From the NCBI RefSeq assembly GCF_001652265.1, contig NZ_LWBS01000066.1:72954-136953 (forward strand): 64,000 nt of DNA. The letters are read 5' to 3'. Source of the stretch: Rhizobium leguminosarum. Lineage in GTDB: Bacteria > Pseudomonadota > Alphaproteobacteria > Rhizobiales > Rhizobiaceae. The notes under the pieces are model-generated. The model was given only the letters and a program-made list of their open reading frames with translations, had not been told where the DNA came from and ran no database searches. Each line of letters starts with the position of its first letter. Within the stretch, counting starts at the first letter, position 1. Made by a program: the position numbers and the translations under genes. Below, piece after piece: positions 1 through 6,886 of the stretch.

Positions 1-377
1 GCTATCCGGAAGAGCGCGCGCAGATCCGCGCCGAGATGGACGCCGTGCGCAATCACCGCGAGACGGTGCAGCCGGTGCGCGAAAAGACCGGCGGCTCAAC
101 CTTCAAGAACCCGACCGGCCATTCGGCCTGGAAACTGATCGACGAGGCAGGCTGCCGCGGCCTCGTCATCGGCGGAGCGCAGATGTCGTCGCTTCACTGC
201 AACTTCATGATCAACATGGGGCAGGCAACCGGCTACGACCTCGAATATCTCGGGGAACAGGTGCGTCGCGAGGTCTTCGAAAAAGACGGCATCAAGCTCG
301 AATGGGAAATCAAACGCCTCGGCGTCTTCATGCCCGGCCGCGAAGTGCGTCCGTTCCACGGCGTGACGAGCGAGTAA
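1..377 (+). CDS. murB: UDP-N-acetylenolpyruvoylglucosamine reductase, C-terminal part
   Basis: The gene enters from the left edge, in frame from base 3, and ends at TAA 375-377. MurB is the FAD/NADPH enzyme that reduces UDP-GlcNAc-enolpyruvate to UDP-MurNAc in cytoplasmic peptidoglycan precursor synthesis. The visible part holds the GGSTFKNP motif with the catalytic serine, the [12 protein letters not shown] block typical of the family, and the EWEIKRLG segment with the conserved glutamate near the C terminus. Its place upstream of ddl-ftsQAZ fits the rhizobial division and cell-wall cluster. The next gene is convergent, three bases away. Confidence 0.93.
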   Translation, partial: YPEERAQIRAEMDAVRNHRETVQPVREKTGGSTFKNPTGHSAWKLIDEAGCRGLVIGGAQMSSLHCNFMINMGQATGYDLEYLGEQVRREVFEKDGIKLEWEIKRLGVFMPGREVRPFHGVTSE

Positions 378-380
378 CGG

Positions 381-1310
381 TTACGTCACCGCAAGCTTCA
401 GGCCCTCGCGCGGCGTGACGACGGGCGACCAGCCGAGCACGTCGCGGGCATGGGATATATCGACCTGCAGGGAACCGCAAAGACGCTGGTAGACGGCGGC
501 CTTTCCGGTGACCCTCGCGCCCATCTGCAACAAGGCGGGGGGGAAGGGGAGCAGCATCGGTTTGACGCCCAATCCTGCGGCAATCCCTTCGATAAGCCCG
601 GGAGTCGAAAGATCTACTCCATCACCCGCGAGAAAGGTCTGGCCGGCTGCACCGGGATGCTTCATCCCGGTGATGATCAGATCGACGAGATTTGGAAGCG
701 CGACCAATGTCCGGCGGTTCTTCAGCGACCCGAAGGGGAGCGGTATCTTCTTCCGGACAAGTCCGACGAGCAGGGCGAAGTTGCCCCTCGCACCGGGTCC
801 ATAAACGAGCGGCGGGCGAATGACCACGACTTCCATGCCTGTTCGGGCGGCAATTTCATGCAGCCCGATTTCAGTTTCCAACTTTGAAATGCCATAGGGA
901 TCGATCGGCATTGGCGTATCGTCGTGCCGGAAGGGTCGATCGTTTTCCTCGCCATTGACCTTGATGCTGCTGATGAAGACGAACCTTTTTACGCCCGCGC
1001 GGGCGGCCTGCTCGGCGAGGTTCAACGTAGCGGCGGTGTTGATCCGACGAAATTCCGCAAGCGGATCGGCTGCGCGGTCGTTCATGATGTGAACACGAGC
1101 GGCGAGATGGACGATGACATCGATACCCTCGAGAACCGCTGTCCAATCGGTTTCGCTTGTTATCTCGATGGGGAAATGCCGCACAGATGTCGGGAAGCTG
1201 GCGGCTGCAGATCGCGTCGTTACCGCAAGCTCGCATATCCGCTCTCCATGCAGTCTTTCGACGAGAGGCCCACCGACAAAGCCGGCCGCGCCGGTAATGA
1301 GGCATCGCAT
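381..1310 (-). CDS. NAD-dependent epimerase/dehydratase, WbpV/WreQ-like
   Basis: The 309-residue protein belongs to the extended short-chain dehydrogenase superfamily. It has the Rossmann motif TGAAGFVG (residues 6-13), VHLAARVH after the fourth strand, and the YGISK active site (Tyr139, Lys143). The VHLAAR, SSIKVNGE and late LGWSP segments resemble the 4-keto-sugar reductase or epimerase branch of O-antigen genes such as WbpV and WreQ, so the substrate is probably a UDP-keto-deoxyamino sugar. That substrate is inference. It starts at ATG 1310, preceded by GGGGAA. No other polysaccharide gene lies nearby. It could equally be a UDP-glucose 4-epimerase paralogue. Confidence 0.8.
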   Translation of the reverse strand: MRCLITGAAGFVGGPLVERLHGERICELAVTTRSAAASFPTSVRHFPIEITSETDWTAVLEGIDVIVHLAARVHIMNDRAADPLAEFRRINTAATLNLAEQAARAGVKRFVFISSIKVNGEENDRPFRHDDTPMPIDPYGISKLETEIGLHEIAARTGMEVVVIRPPLVYGPGARGNFALLVGLVRKKIPLPFGSLKNRRTLVALPNLVDLIITGMKHPGAAGQTFLAGDGVDLSTPGLIEGIAAGLGVKPMLLPFPPALLQMGARVTGKAAVYQRLCGSLQVDISHARDVLGWSPVVTPREGLKLAVT

Positions 1311-1387
1311 GATCTGTTCCCCGTTTTGCCGTGAGTGTTCCGGTTAACCGGAAGTGCCCATGGCATCAATAAAAAAGCCGCGACGTT

Positions 1388-1596
1388 AGAGCGCCGTGCG
1401 TCCTTTCGGACGCACTAAGGACGCTCCAACACTTTGAATCTACGCATCGTGCTTTCCGAAAATCGATTCCGATTTTCGGGCCGATGCGCTAGAGCGGTTC
1501 AGCTTTTAACGGAAGCGCAGGACCGCTCTAGCCTTTTGTTTTTACGCAATTCCGAACGGAAAACCGCTTCGCACTTTTCCTGGAATTGCTCTAGCC
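1388..1596. repeat. Composite RIME-like palindromic intergenic repeat
   Basis: This noncoding stretch is a string of palindromes. GTGCGTCC pairs with GGACGCAC near 1396-1415, CCGAAAATCG with CGATTTTCGG at 1456-1479, AGAGCGGT with ACCGCTCT across 1492-1529, and CAATTCC with GGAATTG across about 1547-1590. The last unit contains AAAACCGCTTCGCACTTTT, which recurs in variant form at 26961, 53710, 55070 and 58830. The arrangement matches the mosaic intergenic elements known from rhizobia. It fills most of the 465-bp gap between the epimerase and the next SDR gene. Confidence 0.8.
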
Positions 1597-1626
1597 GTCG
1601 CGGCTTGTTGTTCATTTGCTGCTCGA

Positions 1627-1685
1627 GGCTCAGACTTCCTCGCGGCCCGACAGCCGACACAGCCCAGCGGAGAGACCGCAACATG
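1627..1685 (-). pseudogene. Decayed 3' end of an MFS transporter gene (left copy of a 30-bp direct repeat)
   Basis: Bases 1627-1656 are identical to 6857-6886, the last codons and stop of the intact MFS gene. Read on the minus strand they encode RLSGREEV and a stop. For roughly 25 further bases the match continues with small gaps (for example CAGCCCAGCGGAGAGACCGC against CAGACCAGCGAGATCACCGC), then fades. It therefore looks like a short decayed duplicate of a transporter 3' end rather than a functional gene. The rest of the gap up to 1775 shows nothing else recognisable. Confidence 0.7.
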
Positions 1686-1775
1686 GGGGCAGAACACCGG
1701 TCCCCCAGTCAGCAGCACAGCATCAGGCAAAATGGAGGTAGTCTGGAAATCACCGCCTACTTCCCAGCCCCTTTT

Positions 1776-2531
1776 TCAGTGAGCGGTATAGGCCCCGTCC
1801 ACCAAATAGTGCACCCCTGTGATGAAACTGGCCTGCTCGGACAGGAGGAAACACACAAGAGTCGCGACCTCCTCCGGTTTTCCACGCCTGCCCATTGGTT
1901 GAAGCGATGCCATGCGTCGCGTACTCGCCGCCTCAAGATGCTCTGACAAAAGTGGCGTTTCGATCCAGCCGGGACCGACGGCATTTATGCGGATACCCAA
2001 TCTCGCATACTCCATCGAAGCGACTTTTGTCAGTCCAACAACCCCGTGCTTGGCCGCGGTGTATGCCGCCGCGGTGGGTAATCCAACGGTCCCGAGAGTG
2101 GAAGACATATTCACGATTGCACCGCCGCCCAGCTTCAGCATCGCGCCAATTTCGGACTTCATGCAATAGAAGACGCCGTTCAGATTGACGTTCATCACCT
2201 TGTCCCAATTGTCGAGCGGATAGTCAGCGACCGCTGCGCGCATCCCATCGATTCCCGCATTATTGACCGCCAGATCCAAGCCGCCATACGTCTCGACGGT
2301 AAAATCGACAAGTCTCTGTACACTTCCACTGTCACTGACATCGACGACAAATTCATGGGCGCGGCCTCCATCTGATCTGATTGCGGCGGCAATCGTGTGT
2401 GCTGCGTCAGCATTGATGTCGGCAACAACAACCTCCGCACCCTCATCAGCGAGTTGACGGGAAACGGCGGCACCAATACCGGAACCCGCACCCGTTACGA
2501 TCGCGATTTTTCCTTCCAGGCAAAGCTTCAT
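1776..2531 (-). CDS. Short-chain dehydrogenase/reductase (FabG-like)
   Basis: This 251-residue classical SDR oxidises or reduces an alcohol/ketone with NAD(P). It has TGAGSGIG (residues 13-20), NNAG (90-93), catalytic Ser144, and the YTAAK motif with Tyr157 and Lys161. The frame is open further upstream, but ATG 2531 is preferred because GGACGGAGA lies just before it and the protein then begins directly ahead of the first beta strand. Asp38 in VVVADIN hints at NAD rather than NADP use. The substrate cannot be deduced. It is transcribed away from the L,D-transpeptidase gene. Confidence 0.85.
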   Translation of the reverse strand: MKLCLEGKIAIVTGAGSGIGAAVSRQLADEGAEVVVADINADAAHTIAAAIRSDGGRAHEFVVDVSDSGSVQRLVDFTVETYGGLDLAVNNAGIDGMRAAVADYPLDNWDKVMNVNLNGVFYCMKSEIGAMLKLGGGAIVNMSSTLGTVGLPTAAAYTAAKHGVVGLTKVASMEYARLGIRINAVGPGWIETPLLSEHLEAASTRRMASLQPMGRRGKPEEVATLVCFLLSEQASFITGVHYLVDGAYTAH

Positions 2532-2696
2532 CGTCTCCGTCCTTGTTGATATGCTAATATTCGACCGACGCGATTGTTGATGCAAGGGGCTTCACGGATA
2601 AATAGAAGCGTATGGTATTGCGCAGCTTCAGATGTTGCCAGTGTTGCGAACTCATCCTCCACAGAGTTGAGTGTCTTTATCAAAAGATGTCGCAAT

Positions 2697-2734
2697 CTAA
2701 TTTGGAATGAACGGGCTAATTTGGAATGAACGGG
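2697..2734. repeat. Perfect 19-bp tandem duplication
   Basis: The unit CTAATTTGGAATGAACGGG occurs at 2697-2715 and again, without a spacer, at 2716-2734. Each copy carries an in-sequence ATG. The duplication lies in the leader of the L,D-transpeptidase gene, 28 bp upstream of its preferred start, and looks like a recent slippage event. Confidence 0.95.
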
Positions 2735-2761
2735 ATCGACGGAGTTACTTGGCAGGTGGAA

Positions 2762-3349
2762 ATGGACAAACAGCATATTACACGCCGGGGGCTCGTGCTG
2801 GGGAGCCTGGCTCTAATGCTTTCTGGATGTACTTCGGGCGATGGGCCGCCACTGGGCTACCGATTCGCTAGGGATCCGGATGCCGATCCCCGCTATCGAC
2901 GACAGGAGGTCGCGTATACGGGGAGTGAACCGCCCGGAACTATCGTCGTCGATACGGAGAGCCGCTACCTTTACTTCGTGGAGGCAGACGGACTGGCGAC
3001 TCGCTACGGCGTTGCCGTCGGCGAGGAAGGACTGAGTTTCAAGGGCGAGGCCACCATCGGCTATAAGGCAGAGTGGCCTTCGTGGAAGCCCACCAATGAC
3101 ATGATTCAGCGCAAGCCTCGGCTGGCCAAGTATGCCGATGGAGTACCGGGAGGACCGCTCAACCCTCTCGGTGCAGCGGCCCTCTACCTCTACCAGGGCG
3201 GACAAGATACCCTGTTCCGGTTGCACGGAACGAATGCCCCCTGGTCGATAGGCCGTGCCGTTTCGAATGGGTGTATTCGCCTGACGAACGCAAACATCGT
3301 CGACCTCTACTCCCGTGCACGCGTAGGCACGCGCGTGGTTGTCATCTGA
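2762..3349 (+). CDS. L,D-transpeptidase (YkuD family) lipoprotein
   Basis: The 195-residue protein is probably a peptidoglycan L,D-transpeptidase acting in the periplasm. A twin-arginine-like RRG then a hydrophobic stretch lead to lipobox LSGC, with Cys23 as the likely lipidated residue. The YkuD catalytic motif is complete: HGTNAP with His155, and SNGCIRL with Cys171. The start ATG 2762 has AGGTGG six bases upstream; an in-frame ATG at 2726 would place 12 unlikely residues before the signal peptide. Enzymes of this family make 3-3 crosslinks or attach proteins to peptidoglycan; which applies here is unknown. Confidence 0.88.
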   Translation: MDKQHITRRGLVLGSLALMLSGCTSGDGPPLGYRFARDPDADPRYRRQEVAYTGSEPPGTIVVDTESRYLYFVEADGLATRYGVAVGEEGLSFKGEATIGYKAEWPSWKPTNDMIQRKPRLAKYADGVPGGPLNPLGAAALYLYQGGQDTLFRLHGTNAPWSIGRAVSNGCIRLTNANIVDLYSRARVGTRVVVI

Positions 3350-3514
3350 TGGTGTTTACCATTTGAAATCGCGGGGTTGGCCATAGCAATATGTATCTGC
3401 TAATGTAGATTCGTTGCATGTTGCATCATGTCTGCCCTATCCAGGGTACTGATTGTCGCTAAACTTTAAGGTGTAGCCTGAAAAGCTATGCCATGATGAG
3501 GAGAGGACTTCCTG

Positions 3515-3634
3515 ATGAGCAGAATTCTAATCGTAATCGTTGCGATGTTTGCGGTGGCCAATCTGAGTGCTTGCGGGTCGATTGGCAAAGGCAAGGGGAA
3601 GGCCCCGCCGCCGGCAGAAGCAGTCTACAAGTAG
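3515..3634 (+). CDS. Small lipoprotein, 39 residues
   Basis: ATG 3515 follows AGGAG-rich sequence, and the frame ends at TAG 3632. The product has a short hydrophobic signal peptide ending in LSAC (Cys20), then glycine and lysine residues and a PPPAEAVYK tail. Short lipoproteins of this type are common next to rhizobial envelope genes and resemble entericidin/LPS-assembly-type small lipoproteins in layout. No function can be assigned. A strong hairpin follows the stop, so it is probably a stand-alone transcript unit. The 165 bases upstream show no other gene. Confidence 0.7.
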   Translation: MSRILIVIVAMFAVANLSACGSIGKGKGKAPPPAEAVYK

Positions 3635-3653
3635 CATATCGCGTTTGATTCTT

Positions 3654-3685
3654 AGGAAGGGTCACATAGACCCTTCCTCTTCTTA
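3654..3685 (+). terminator. Hairpin after the small lipoprotein gene
   Basis: Perfect 10-bp arms AGGAAGGGTC and GACCCTTCCT are separated by ACATA, and a pyrimidine-rich CTTCTT tail follows. The position, 20 bp after the stop, suits a transcription terminator, although the T run is weak. Confidence 0.7.
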
Positions 3686-3792
3686 CATAAACCGCCAAGC
3701 TGCGCTCCTTCGTAACTCACAGCGCAACAGTGGCATTTTTATATGCTGACTTCGGGCTCGCATTCGTCAGGGCCTGCATATGGAGCTTAGTG

Positions 3793-4377
3793 ATGGCGCT
3801 TGGAAGAGGCGGTGTGTCGCTAGTTGTTATGTTGGCGTTCGTGGCATCGTCATGCCAGACAGAAGACAAAAGGCCTTTACCGCATTATACCTCCAACGGC
3901 AGAGGCGTAGCTCCAACCAATACGGCTGAAAACAAATCAAATCGGCATTTCATCGAATTCCGCTCACGCTATGCGCTGACCTATGGCCACACCTACGTCG
4001 TTTTTGGGCAGGCGGATAAAAACGGAAATATGATCAATCCCGAAGTTGCAGGGCTTGCCCCAGCTTCTCCCGATGCCGCGCAGTATGTAATAGGCCACTT
4101 CATACCGGTTCCGGCCACGACCGGAGCGACGGACGGTGACCTGGAAGAGCAGTACAGATCAGCAAGCTGGCGTGTGATGCTGAGTGATAATGAATATAAC
4201 GACACAGTTGCGTATATACGCAAACTGCAGGCAACCTCTCGTCTTTGGGAGGCATCGGTATACAACTGCAATGCCTTTGTGGCGGATATCGCACGGCACA
4301 TGGGTTATAAGGCGCCCAGCATTTGGCTAAGGCCGCAACAGTTCATTACAAACCTTCGGGAGATGAATACAGGTTGA
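3793..4377 (+). CDS. Secreted protein, possibly a permuted papain-like (LRAT/NlpC-like) fold
   Basis: I do not recognise a named family. The 194-residue product has an N-terminal hydrophobic segment ending in a cysteine (VASSC, Cys21), so it is exported and perhaps lipidated, although the lipobox is poor. Later come YGHTYVVFGQ (His66) and YNCNAFVADIARHMGY (Cys159). A histidine before a cysteine inside helix-forming sequence is the order seen in circularly permuted papain-like hydrolases. The fold and any hydrolase activity are inference. ATG 3793 is chosen because GGAG lies seven bases upstream; the frame is open back to ATG 3730. Confidence 0.65.
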   Translation: MALGRGGVSLVVMLAFVASSCQTEDKRPLPHYTSNGRGVAPTNTAENKSNRHFIEFRSRYALTYGHTYVVFGQADKNGNMINPEVAGLAPASPDAAQYVIGHFIPVPATTGATDGDLEEQYRSASWRVMLSDNEYNDTVAYIRKLQATSRLWEASVYNCNAFVADIARHMGYKAPSIWLRPQQFITNLREMNTG

Positions 4378-4427
4378 TTACCGGGCATCCAAGAAGGCAG
4401 ATCATGGAAAGGTTCTGGTGACTTGAT

Positions 4428-5021
4428 TTGAACTTATCAGCAGCCGTCGTCGGCGAGGGCGTCTGGGTTCTCGGAATTGTTGCATGGTGCATCATTCGAT
4501 ACCCATTTGAGCGTCGCGCAAAGCGAGTGCCGGTCGTCAGTAACCGCCGTACCGGTTCGGAGGCGGTCGGGCTTGCGGCAGCCCTCGCCGGACTTGCGAT
4601 CGTGCCGGGATTTTACGTCGCGACCGGCATCCCTGAGGCAGCCGACTATACCGCCCATTTGTGGGCCGTCGTGATCGGGACTATACTCTTCTGCGCCGCG
4701 ATGTGGGTCTTTCGAAGAACCCACAGGCAATTAGGACGAAACTGGTCGATTACGCTGGAGATCCGCCAGCAGCACGAATTGATATGCGCTGGCCCGTACT
4801 CCCTTGTCCGCCACCCGATGTACACGTCGTTTCTTCTGATGGGGCTTTCACAAGCGTTTCTGCTGCCGAACTGGGTGGCAGGCATGGCGGGCCTGATCGG
4901 CTTCGCCGTTCTATTCTTCCTAAGGGTGGACAAGGAAGAACGTATGATGCTGGAAGTTTTCGGCCCGCAATATCAAGCGTATATGGCGAAGACCAAGCGC
5001 ATCATCCCTTATCTTTATTAG
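4428..5021 (+). CDS. Isoprenylcysteine carboxyl methyltransferase/PEMT-like membrane methyltransferase
   Basis: The 197-residue protein has about four to five membrane segments. Its C-terminal half carries the family signature: GPYSLVRHPMYTSFLL (residues 122-137), an acidic KEER at 169-172, and a tyrosine-rich end. This family methylates small lipids or carboxyl groups at the membrane using S-adenosylmethionine. An in-frame stop at 4419-4421 leaves TTG 4428 as the first usable start. It begins a compact three-gene run, with the E2-like acyltransferase 13 bp later. The acceptor substrate is unknown; the bacterial members are diverse. Confidence 0.8.
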   Translation: MNLSAAVVGEGVWVLGIVAWCIIRYPFERRAKRVPVVSNRRTGSEAVGLAAALAGLAIVPGFYVATGIPEAADYTAHLWAVVIGTILFCAAMWVFRRTHRQLGRNWSITLEIRQQHELICAGPYSLVRHPMYTSFLLMGLSQAFLLPNWVAGMAGLIGFAVLFFLRVDKEERMMLEVFGPQYQAYMAKTKRIIPYLY

Positions 5022-5034
5022 AGGTTGCAAGAAG

Positions 5035-5820
5035 ATGAGAGGCCGAACGATCAAGCTCTCGGCATCGCGACGCCTTGTCGGAGATCTGATGAGATTCTCG
5101 ATCGGGGTGCCGCGTGTGACGGTCCAGCGACAAATGAACCTTCGGCCGCTCCTCGATGCCAGAGACGGAGCGGATGCCCGGCCGTCCTGGACGGTGCTTT
5201 TCTTGAAGGGATACGCCCTACTTTCTCAAGAAATTCCTGAATTGCGGCGTGCTTATATCAAGTTTCCGTGGCCACAGCTCTATGAATATCCGGCCAGCGT
5301 GGCCTCCATCGCCCATGAGCGCGAGCATGACGGAGAGCGGGTCGTTCTGCTGAGCACCATCAAAGGTCCCGAGCAACGCTCAATCACCGAGCTGGAGACG
5401 CTGATCCGTGCGGCGAGGTCACTTCCGGTTCTGGAGATCAAAGAGTTTCGGCGCTCTCTGAAGCTTGCTCGCGCACCTGCCCCTATGAGGTGGCTGCTCA
5501 TGTGGCTCGGACTGAATATCGGGCGGAAGCGAGCGCGCTATTTTGGCACCTTCCAACTGTCAGTCTATTCGGGTCTCGGAGCAGAGTCCCTCAACCCCCT
5601 CAGCCCGCTGACCACACTTTTCAACTACGGCCCGATCGGCGAGGATGGATCGGTTGCTGTCCGCATCCACTACGACCACAGGGTCATGGATGGAGCGAAT
5701 GTCGCACGAGCATTGGAACGGTTCGAAAGGATCTTGAACGGCGAGGTCGCCGACGAAGTAAAAAGCCTCGCCCAGAGCGGAGCCGCTATCATCGTGACGG
5801 CGGTAGGAACATCGAAGTGA
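5035..5820 (+). CDS. Stand-alone 2-oxoacid dehydrogenase E2-type acyltransferase domain
   Basis: The 261-residue protein resembles only the catalytic domain of dihydrolipoyl acyltransferases. Near the C terminus it has HYDHRVMDGANVARALERF, the active-site block with His215 and Asp219, preceded by a beta-rich segment with NYGPIGEDG. There is no lipoyl domain and no E1/E3-binding domain, and no E1 or E3 gene is nearby. It is therefore unlikely to be part of a normal dehydrogenase complex and may transfer acyl groups from CoA to another acceptor. Its stop overlaps the GTG start of the next gene (GTGA). Confidence 0.8.
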   Translation: MRGRTIKLSASRRLVGDLMRFSIGVPRVTVQRQMNLRPLLDARDGADARPSWTVLFLKGYALLSQEIPELRRAYIKFPWPQLYEYPASVASIAHEREHDGERVVLLSTIKGPEQRSITELETLIRAARSLPVLEIKEFRRSLKLARAPAPMRWLLMWLGLNIGRKRARYFGTFQLSVYSGLGAESLNPLSPLTTLFNYGPIGEDGSVAVRIHYDHRVMDGANVARALERFERILNGEVADEVKSLAQSGAAIIVTAVGTSK

Positions 5821-6728
5821 CACCGCACAGTGAGCCCCGCTTGGCTGTCGTCGTGGTTGGCGGTTCCCGCGGCATTGGACGAGCAATCGCAAAGGTTGCG
5901 GCACGCGAACACAATGTCGTCGTGCTCGTCGCGCGTTCGCCGGAAGGCCTCGCCGCTGCGGCGGCCGACGTACAGCAGGCCGGTGGTGAGCCCTTCACGT
6001 TGGAGCTGGATCTCTTCGCAGCCGATGCGTCGGCGCGTCTTGAGGCTTTTCTAATCGCCAACGATTTGGTCTGCGGCGTCCTGGTCAACAGTGCCGGGTA
6101 TGGTCTGCGAGGCGCAGCAACGTTACTCCCCGTCAAAGATCAGATGGGGATTATCGATGTCAATATACGCGCCCTGACCGACATGACCCTTCGCTTCCTG
6201 CCTGGAATGCTGGCGCGCGGACGTGGCGGCGTGATCAATCTCGGCTCCGTAGCGGGTCTCGTTCCCGGGCCGTACATGGCATTGTATTACGCAAGCAAGG
6301 GTTTTGTGCGCTCTTTTTCGGACGCGCTCCATCAGGAAGTGAGCCGTTTTGGCGTTACCGTGACATGTGTGGCGCCAGGACCGGTATCCACCGAATTCCT
6401 TGAAAAGGCCGGCGCGAACCGGGCGGCTCTCTTCAAGATATTGCCCAAGCTGGACGCCGAATATGTCGCTGAGCGGGCCTGGAGCGGTTTCAACTCCGGC
6501 CGTCGCCGCGTCGTTCCCGGCATTTCAGCCAAGTTGTTTACTCTTGTCGCCGCATTCTTGCCGACCGCAGCTATTCTCCCCCTGATCGGTCGCCTGCAGC
6601 GCAGGAGCAAAGATCCATGTCCTTGCGGTTCAGGGAAAAGCCTCAAGGAATGTTGCGGTAGCCGCTCCCCGGCACGGAGCAACATGCAGAAAATAATGCC
6701 TGTCGACGAGGGTGAAGCCGACCGATGA
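5817..6728 (+). CDS. SDR-family oxidoreductase with a C-terminal SEC-C metal-binding motif
   Basis: The GTG start at 5817 overlaps the upstream stop, which indicates coupled translation and gives 303 residues. The first 250 residues are a classical SDR: VGGSRGIG (14-21), NSAG (91-94), Ser144 and YYASK with Tyr157 and Lys161. A hydrophobic segment (about 238-258) follows, then DPCPCGSGKSLKECCG (266-281). That stretch fits the SEC-C motif CxC-x8-CC known from the SecA tail, which binds zinc. Fusion of SEC-C to an SDR is unusual. The motif may mediate metal-dependent binding to a partner or the ribosome; this is inference. Confidence 0.85.
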   Translation: MTPHSEPRLAVVVVGGSRGIGRAIAKVAAREHNVVVLVARSPEGLAAAAADVQQAGGEPFTLELDLFAADASARLEAFLIANDLVCGVLVNSAGYGLRGAATLLPVKDQMGIIDVNIRALTDMTLRFLPGMLARGRGGVINLGSVAGLVPGPYMALYYASKGFVRSFSDALHQEVSRFGVTVTCVAPGPVSTEFLEKAGANRAALFKILPKLDAEYVAERAWSGFNSGRRRVVPGISAKLFTLVAAFLPTAAILPLIGRLQRRSKDPCPCGSGKSLKECCGSRSPARSNMQKIMPVDEGEADR

Positions 6729-6814
6729 TGCCAGCCACGCAGAGATCCGCCGTATGATCTTCCTCGCGATTACCTGGCTATAAACGCACAAAGCACGCTG
6801 GATAGCCGTCTGAA

Positions 6815-6841
6815 GCCGCGACGAGTGTCGCGGCCTTTTTT
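6815..6841 (+). terminator. Rho-independent terminator of the methyltransferase-acyltransferase-SDR operon
   Basis: GCCGCGAC (6815-6822) and GTCGCGGC (6827-6834) form an eight-base stem with GAGT loop, followed by C and six T residues. It lies 87 bp after the SDR-SEC-C stop on the plus strand. Confidence 0.88.
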
Positions 6842-6856
6842 GCTTGCACGGCAGAT

Positions 6857-6886
6857 GGCTCAGACTTCCTCGCGGCCCGACAGCCG
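6857..6886. repeat. Right copy of a 30-bp perfect direct repeat
   Basis: The 30 bases are identical to 1627-1656 and in the same orientation. This copy covers the final codons and stop of the intact MFS gene. The two copies bracket about 5.2 kb that includes the SDR, the envelope lipoproteins and the three-gene cassette. Confidence 0.9.

Noticed and set aside
1627-6886. Interpretation of the direct repeat as attachment sites of an integrative element
   Set aside because: No integrase, excisionase or tRNA gene is present, and the left copy continues into degraded transporter sequence, so it is reported only as a repeat and remnant.
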